DNA from: Phoronis ovalis
Taxonomy: Eukaryota > Phoronida > Phoronidae
DNA length: 11,889 bases
Direction: 5' to 3'
Assembly (NCBI GenBank): GCA_028565635.1
Contig: JAOXYB010016376.1
Coordinates: 7,265-19,153, forward strand
In this document: piece by piece, positions 9,859 to 11,889 of the stretch
Layout: each line of letters opens with the position of its first letter
Numbering within the stretch: position 1 is the stretch's first letter
Position numbers and translations under genes: made by a program
The notes under the pieces: generated by a model
Told to the model about the DNA's origin: nothing
Database searches by the model: none
What the model saw: only the letters and a program-made list of their open reading frames with translations

Positions 9859-9866
9859 TGACGTCA
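9859..9866. promoter_or_regulatory. Perfect palindromic CRE (TGACGTCA)
   Basis: The full 8-bp CREB/ATF consensus lies 139 bp upstream of the CPEB start codon and five bases upstream of the uORF ATG. It sits in the only CpG-richer patch of the region (about 9791-9912), as expected for a promoter-proximal element. Whether it is upstream of the transcription start or in the 5' UTR is unknown. CREB control of a CPEB gene would fit the family's role in plasticity, but that is inference from one site. Confidence 0.45.
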
Positions 9867-10066
9867 GTTTCTCTAACCCCAAATTATCATGTGCTCAACA
9901 ATTACGGCGCGATATCAACTTTTCACAAAGACATTTCAATATGAAAATATATCTAAAAAAATATTTGAAAATGTTTATAAATATATTTTACCATCGAAAG
10001 TTAAAAATAAAGAACATTTTCTTGGGGGATTTTGAAAGCCAGCATCTGCTGCATTTCCGCCCACAA

Positions 10067-10074
10067 TTTTTATA
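10067..10074 (-). promoter_or_regulatory. TATA-like box TATAAAAA, candidate core promoter
   Basis: On the minus strand TATAAAAA is followed within a few bases by GGGCGG. A start about 30 bp downstream would give a leader of roughly 320 nt before the CPEB ATG. The DNA is AT-rich, so a TATA match arises easily by chance. The same bases also read TATAAAAT on the plus strand. Confidence 0.2.
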
Positions 10075-10270
10075 AAATGGGTCAAATACTGCGTCAAACG
10101 GAACACTTCCCTTGGTTTTGATAAATTATATTTCTGGAATAATTACTTTTTTAATTATTGCTTGAAGCGAATTATTATTGTGGTTATTTGGGTATTTCCA
10201 AAAGTTTTTTTCGGGAAAGGTCAAAGAGACGTTTTCTGATCTATTTTGGTTTGAGGATATTTTTAGGCAG

Positions 10271-10279
10271 CGCCATCTT
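10271..10279 (-). promoter_or_regulatory. YY1-like motif (AAGATGGCG)
   Basis: The minus strand reads CAAGATGGCGCTG, close to the YY1 core AAGATGGCGGC that often lies just downstream of animal transcription starts. Its orientation agrees with the CPEB gene, about 550 bp upstream of the ATG. It offers an alternative place for the transcription start to the TATA-like box. Confidence 0.25.
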
Positions 10280-10723
10280 GCTGATAATTTGGATTTGTCT
10301 TGTTAATTTGCGATTGTTTGACTTTTTCTTGCCTTACCACCTCGGAAACTAGTGGAAATGGATCTAATGACTTAATTTGGAAACAAGTGTAGTCTTGTTT
10401 TTGATATTTATGATACAGTAATTACATCTATTGGTAGTTGGTATTCAAGATCGCAACTTCCTGTTAGTGTTAATTCGTAGAAGTGGGATTGTTCCGGCCA
10501 AGTAAAATTTGGTGACCAAATAAAAATCTGGTGTGGTTTTGAACCAGTTGGTATTTTTCCGTACAGAGACTGTTTGTGTATGTGTGGAAGGTTATTGTCC
10601 CACACTCACATCGATTACTGAACTTTTAAAAAACAGAATATGGCAGATACATATGGTGGGCATAGTTCTGTCCAAAGGAAATCCAGTGAAGATAGCAGGT
10701 TTGAAACCCGTACTGCATATGAG

Positions 10724-10769
10724 CTACATGACCCTTCTGTCTCAGTCAAGCAATAATAGGGTCATGTAG
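10724..10769. repeat. Perfect 12-bp inverted repeat with 22-nt loop
   Basis: CTACATGACCCT (10724-10735) is exactly complementary to AGGGTCATGTAG (10758-10769). It lies about 1 kb upstream of the CPEB start. It may be the end-to-end remnant of a small inverted-repeat transposon or a foldback. Each arm also contains TGACC/GGTCA, a nuclear-receptor half-site core. Confidence 0.6.
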
Positions 10770-10828
10770 TCAGGACTAGTGTGTCGGTGTCACTAAGGAT
10801 TAAAAGTTTCGTACAAACTTTATAGCAT

Positions 10829-11729
10829 GGACCCACAGGGAGGTACTTCACAAAATTTTGGGTAGGGGGGTCAGGCTCGTACTTAAACTGTTAAAAGAAC
10901 TGGATTCTCTCAACCATGTTTCCCCTGTCGAAAAACTGGTTTGCTAAACTTTTTTTTGCTACAATGCTGATTGCTACTTTGATGTGTATTGGAAAGTTGG
11001 TTTCTTTTAGCCAAGAATTAGTTAAGTCAAGTCCCAGAGGAGGGCATTAATTTCACAAAATTTTGAATAAGGCCTTAAGGGTTACTCTTTTATATGGCAC
11101 AGACTTAAAAACTGGATCCTTAACTATTTTTACCCTGCCAAAAAACGGGTTGCTTAAAGTTGGGGTCTCGGAATCTTTAGATATAAATGTTCAAAAAAAT
11201 TGTGTTCGAAGTTGTTTTCTCTAATCAATCTTCTATACCTGAAGTTCACTAAATCACATTTTTTTCATAAAATATGAGCCTGTACAAAAAAAACTGCCAT
11301 TGAAAATCAAAACTTACTCTTGCATGTCCACCATATTTCTTAATTACCATTTTCGCTAATAGATGGCGAATTTTGGTTGATTCACCTAGTAAACTCTTAG
11401 AGTTTTATATATCCTAGGCTAATTTATGCAGTGAACTTTTAGAAAACATTTTGTTAGGTATGTTAGAACTTAGTATTGAGTGAAATGACACCAGCTTGAA
11501 ATTTTGGTATATATTCAGCAATTGTGTAAAAGATTCTGGGACCCCAACTTTCACTTTTTTTTGCTAAAAATGTTGATTGCTAATTTTTGTGTATTGGAAA
11601 ACTGGTTTATTTTAATCTAAAACCAAATCAACTCAGTTTATTTATTCAAAAAACCAGAACTGATAATTTGGTAAAAAGGGATCCTCTCTGCTTGTTTGGA
11701 CAAAAAACCAGATCCACTGTACCCCCAGA
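10829..11729. repeat. About 205-bp degenerate tandem repeat, two copies and a partial third
   Basis: TTCACAAAATTTTG starts matching copies at 10847 and 11052 (205 bp apart). AACTGGAT is at 10898 and 11110, and a third version, GGGATCC, is at 11679. All are followed by a C-rich patch and an AAAAA(C)TGG/AAAACGGG/AAAACCAG motif. The motif TTTTTTTTGCTA...TGTGTATTGGAAA follows at 10949 in copy 1, but in copy 2 only after 396 extra bases. That gap is the inverted-ended element listed separately. Confidence 0.55.
11156..11551. mobile_element. 396-bp MITE-like insertion with 23-bp terminal inverted repeats
   Basis: The ends at 11156-11178 and 11529-11551 are reverse complements at 21 of 23 positions (AAAGTTGGGGTC... 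and ...GACCCCAACTTT). The neighbouring uninterrupted tandem copy near 10944-10956 shows the sequence without the insert. The interior is AT-rich and has no coding capacity, so the element would be nonautonomous. I could not find a clear target-site duplication; alignment with the empty copy suggests it is three bases or less. The superfamily is undetermined. Confidence 0.5.
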
Positions 11730-11889
11730 TCCCGGGGGGGTACTCAAGGTTTTTTGACTACGGGGATGTGCCGCGGAACCGAATCCAAAATTTTAGCTTG
11801 TGGTAACAAACCCAATCCAAATTTTGTGAAATATAAGGGTAGCAATCTAAAATTTTAAAATATTTGAGTAGCAATCCATTTTTAAGCAA
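11730..11889. mobile_element. Left part of a second G-run-ended hAT-like element, cut by the window edge
   Basis: TCCCGGGGGGGTACTC at 11730 matches the left end of the element at 4845. The following 40 bases align with it too, including GATGTGCCGC against GATGTGCAGC. Internally a unit of about 30 bp with AATCCAAAATTTT cores recurs at 11782, 11814, 11844 and 11873. The minisatellite sequence differs from that of the first element although the termini agree. The right end and its duplication lie outside the window. Confidence 0.55.

Larger units (their letters stand above)
9867..10720. other. Upstream flank of the CPEB gene without a supported gene
   Basis: Apart from the TATA-like and YY1-like sites this stretch shows no gene. 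A GTAAGG donor-like site at 10337 on the minus strand could belong to a 5' untranslated exon, but no matching acceptor with a pyrimidine tract is seen before the ATG. Open frames at 10158-10352, 10408-10605 and 10533-10769 are unrecognisable. Confidence 0.5.

Noticed and set aside
9692-10075. Plus-strand 127-codon frame as a divergent gene
   Set aside because: It overlaps the CPEB start and leader, has Lys/Phe-rich AT-driven composition past 9930 and no recognisable domain.
1-11889. CRISPR array, bacterial operon or phage-like system
   Set aside because: The repeats are degenerate minisatellites and transposon ends, there are no associated genes, and the gene present is spliced and animal-type.

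Overview
This window is metazoan nuclear DNA: AT-rich, low in coding density, with spliced exons bounded by GT/AG sites and many decayed repeats of the kind common in marine invertebrates. Nothing in it looks prokaryotic. The one protein gene I can support is on the minus strand. It is the 5' part of a CPEB2/3/4-type (Orb2-like) cytoplasmic polyadenylation element-binding protein. The species cannot be fixed from the sequence. The repeat content suggests a non-vertebrate marine animal (hemichordate, mollusc or similar), which is inference only.

Layout, following transcription from right to left. Positions 11889 to about 10800 are upstream repeat DNA: a degenerate tandem unit of about 205 bp, split by a 396-bp element with 23-bp inverted ends, and at the far right the start of a G-rich-ended transposon with about 30-bp internal repeats. 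Positions 10800-9721 are the likely promoter and 5' leader. They hold a perfect 12-bp hairpin, a YY1-like site, a TATA-like box, a perfect cAMP-response element (CRE) and an upstream ORF whose stop codon shares a base with the CPEB start codon. Exon 1 (9720-8689) encodes 344 residues of the disordered, Q/N-rich N-terminal region. Intron 1 spans 8688-5799. Exon 2 (5798-5699) is only 100 bp and was found from its splice sites, its single open frame and its family motif. Intron 2 runs from 5698 off the left edge. The RNA-binding half (two RRMs and the ZZ-type zinc domain) must lie beyond position 1, since I found no trace of it here.

Intron 2 holds the most informative repeat structure: a 312-bp hAT-like element (4845-5156) flanked by a perfect 8-bp duplication, sitting inside an older repeat rich in AGGTCA half-sites spaced as DR5. 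Other intronic pieces are a two-unit repeat with a C/G-run hairpin (2515-2777), a possible tRNA-derived SINE fragment (about 325-410), and small palindromes.

I did not find an undescribed multi-gene system. The observations most worth a second look are the CRE/uORF/start-codon arrangement of the CPEB gene, the prion-like first exon with an intron-retention reading frame, the DR5 arrays, and the nested insertions that let target-site histories be read directly.
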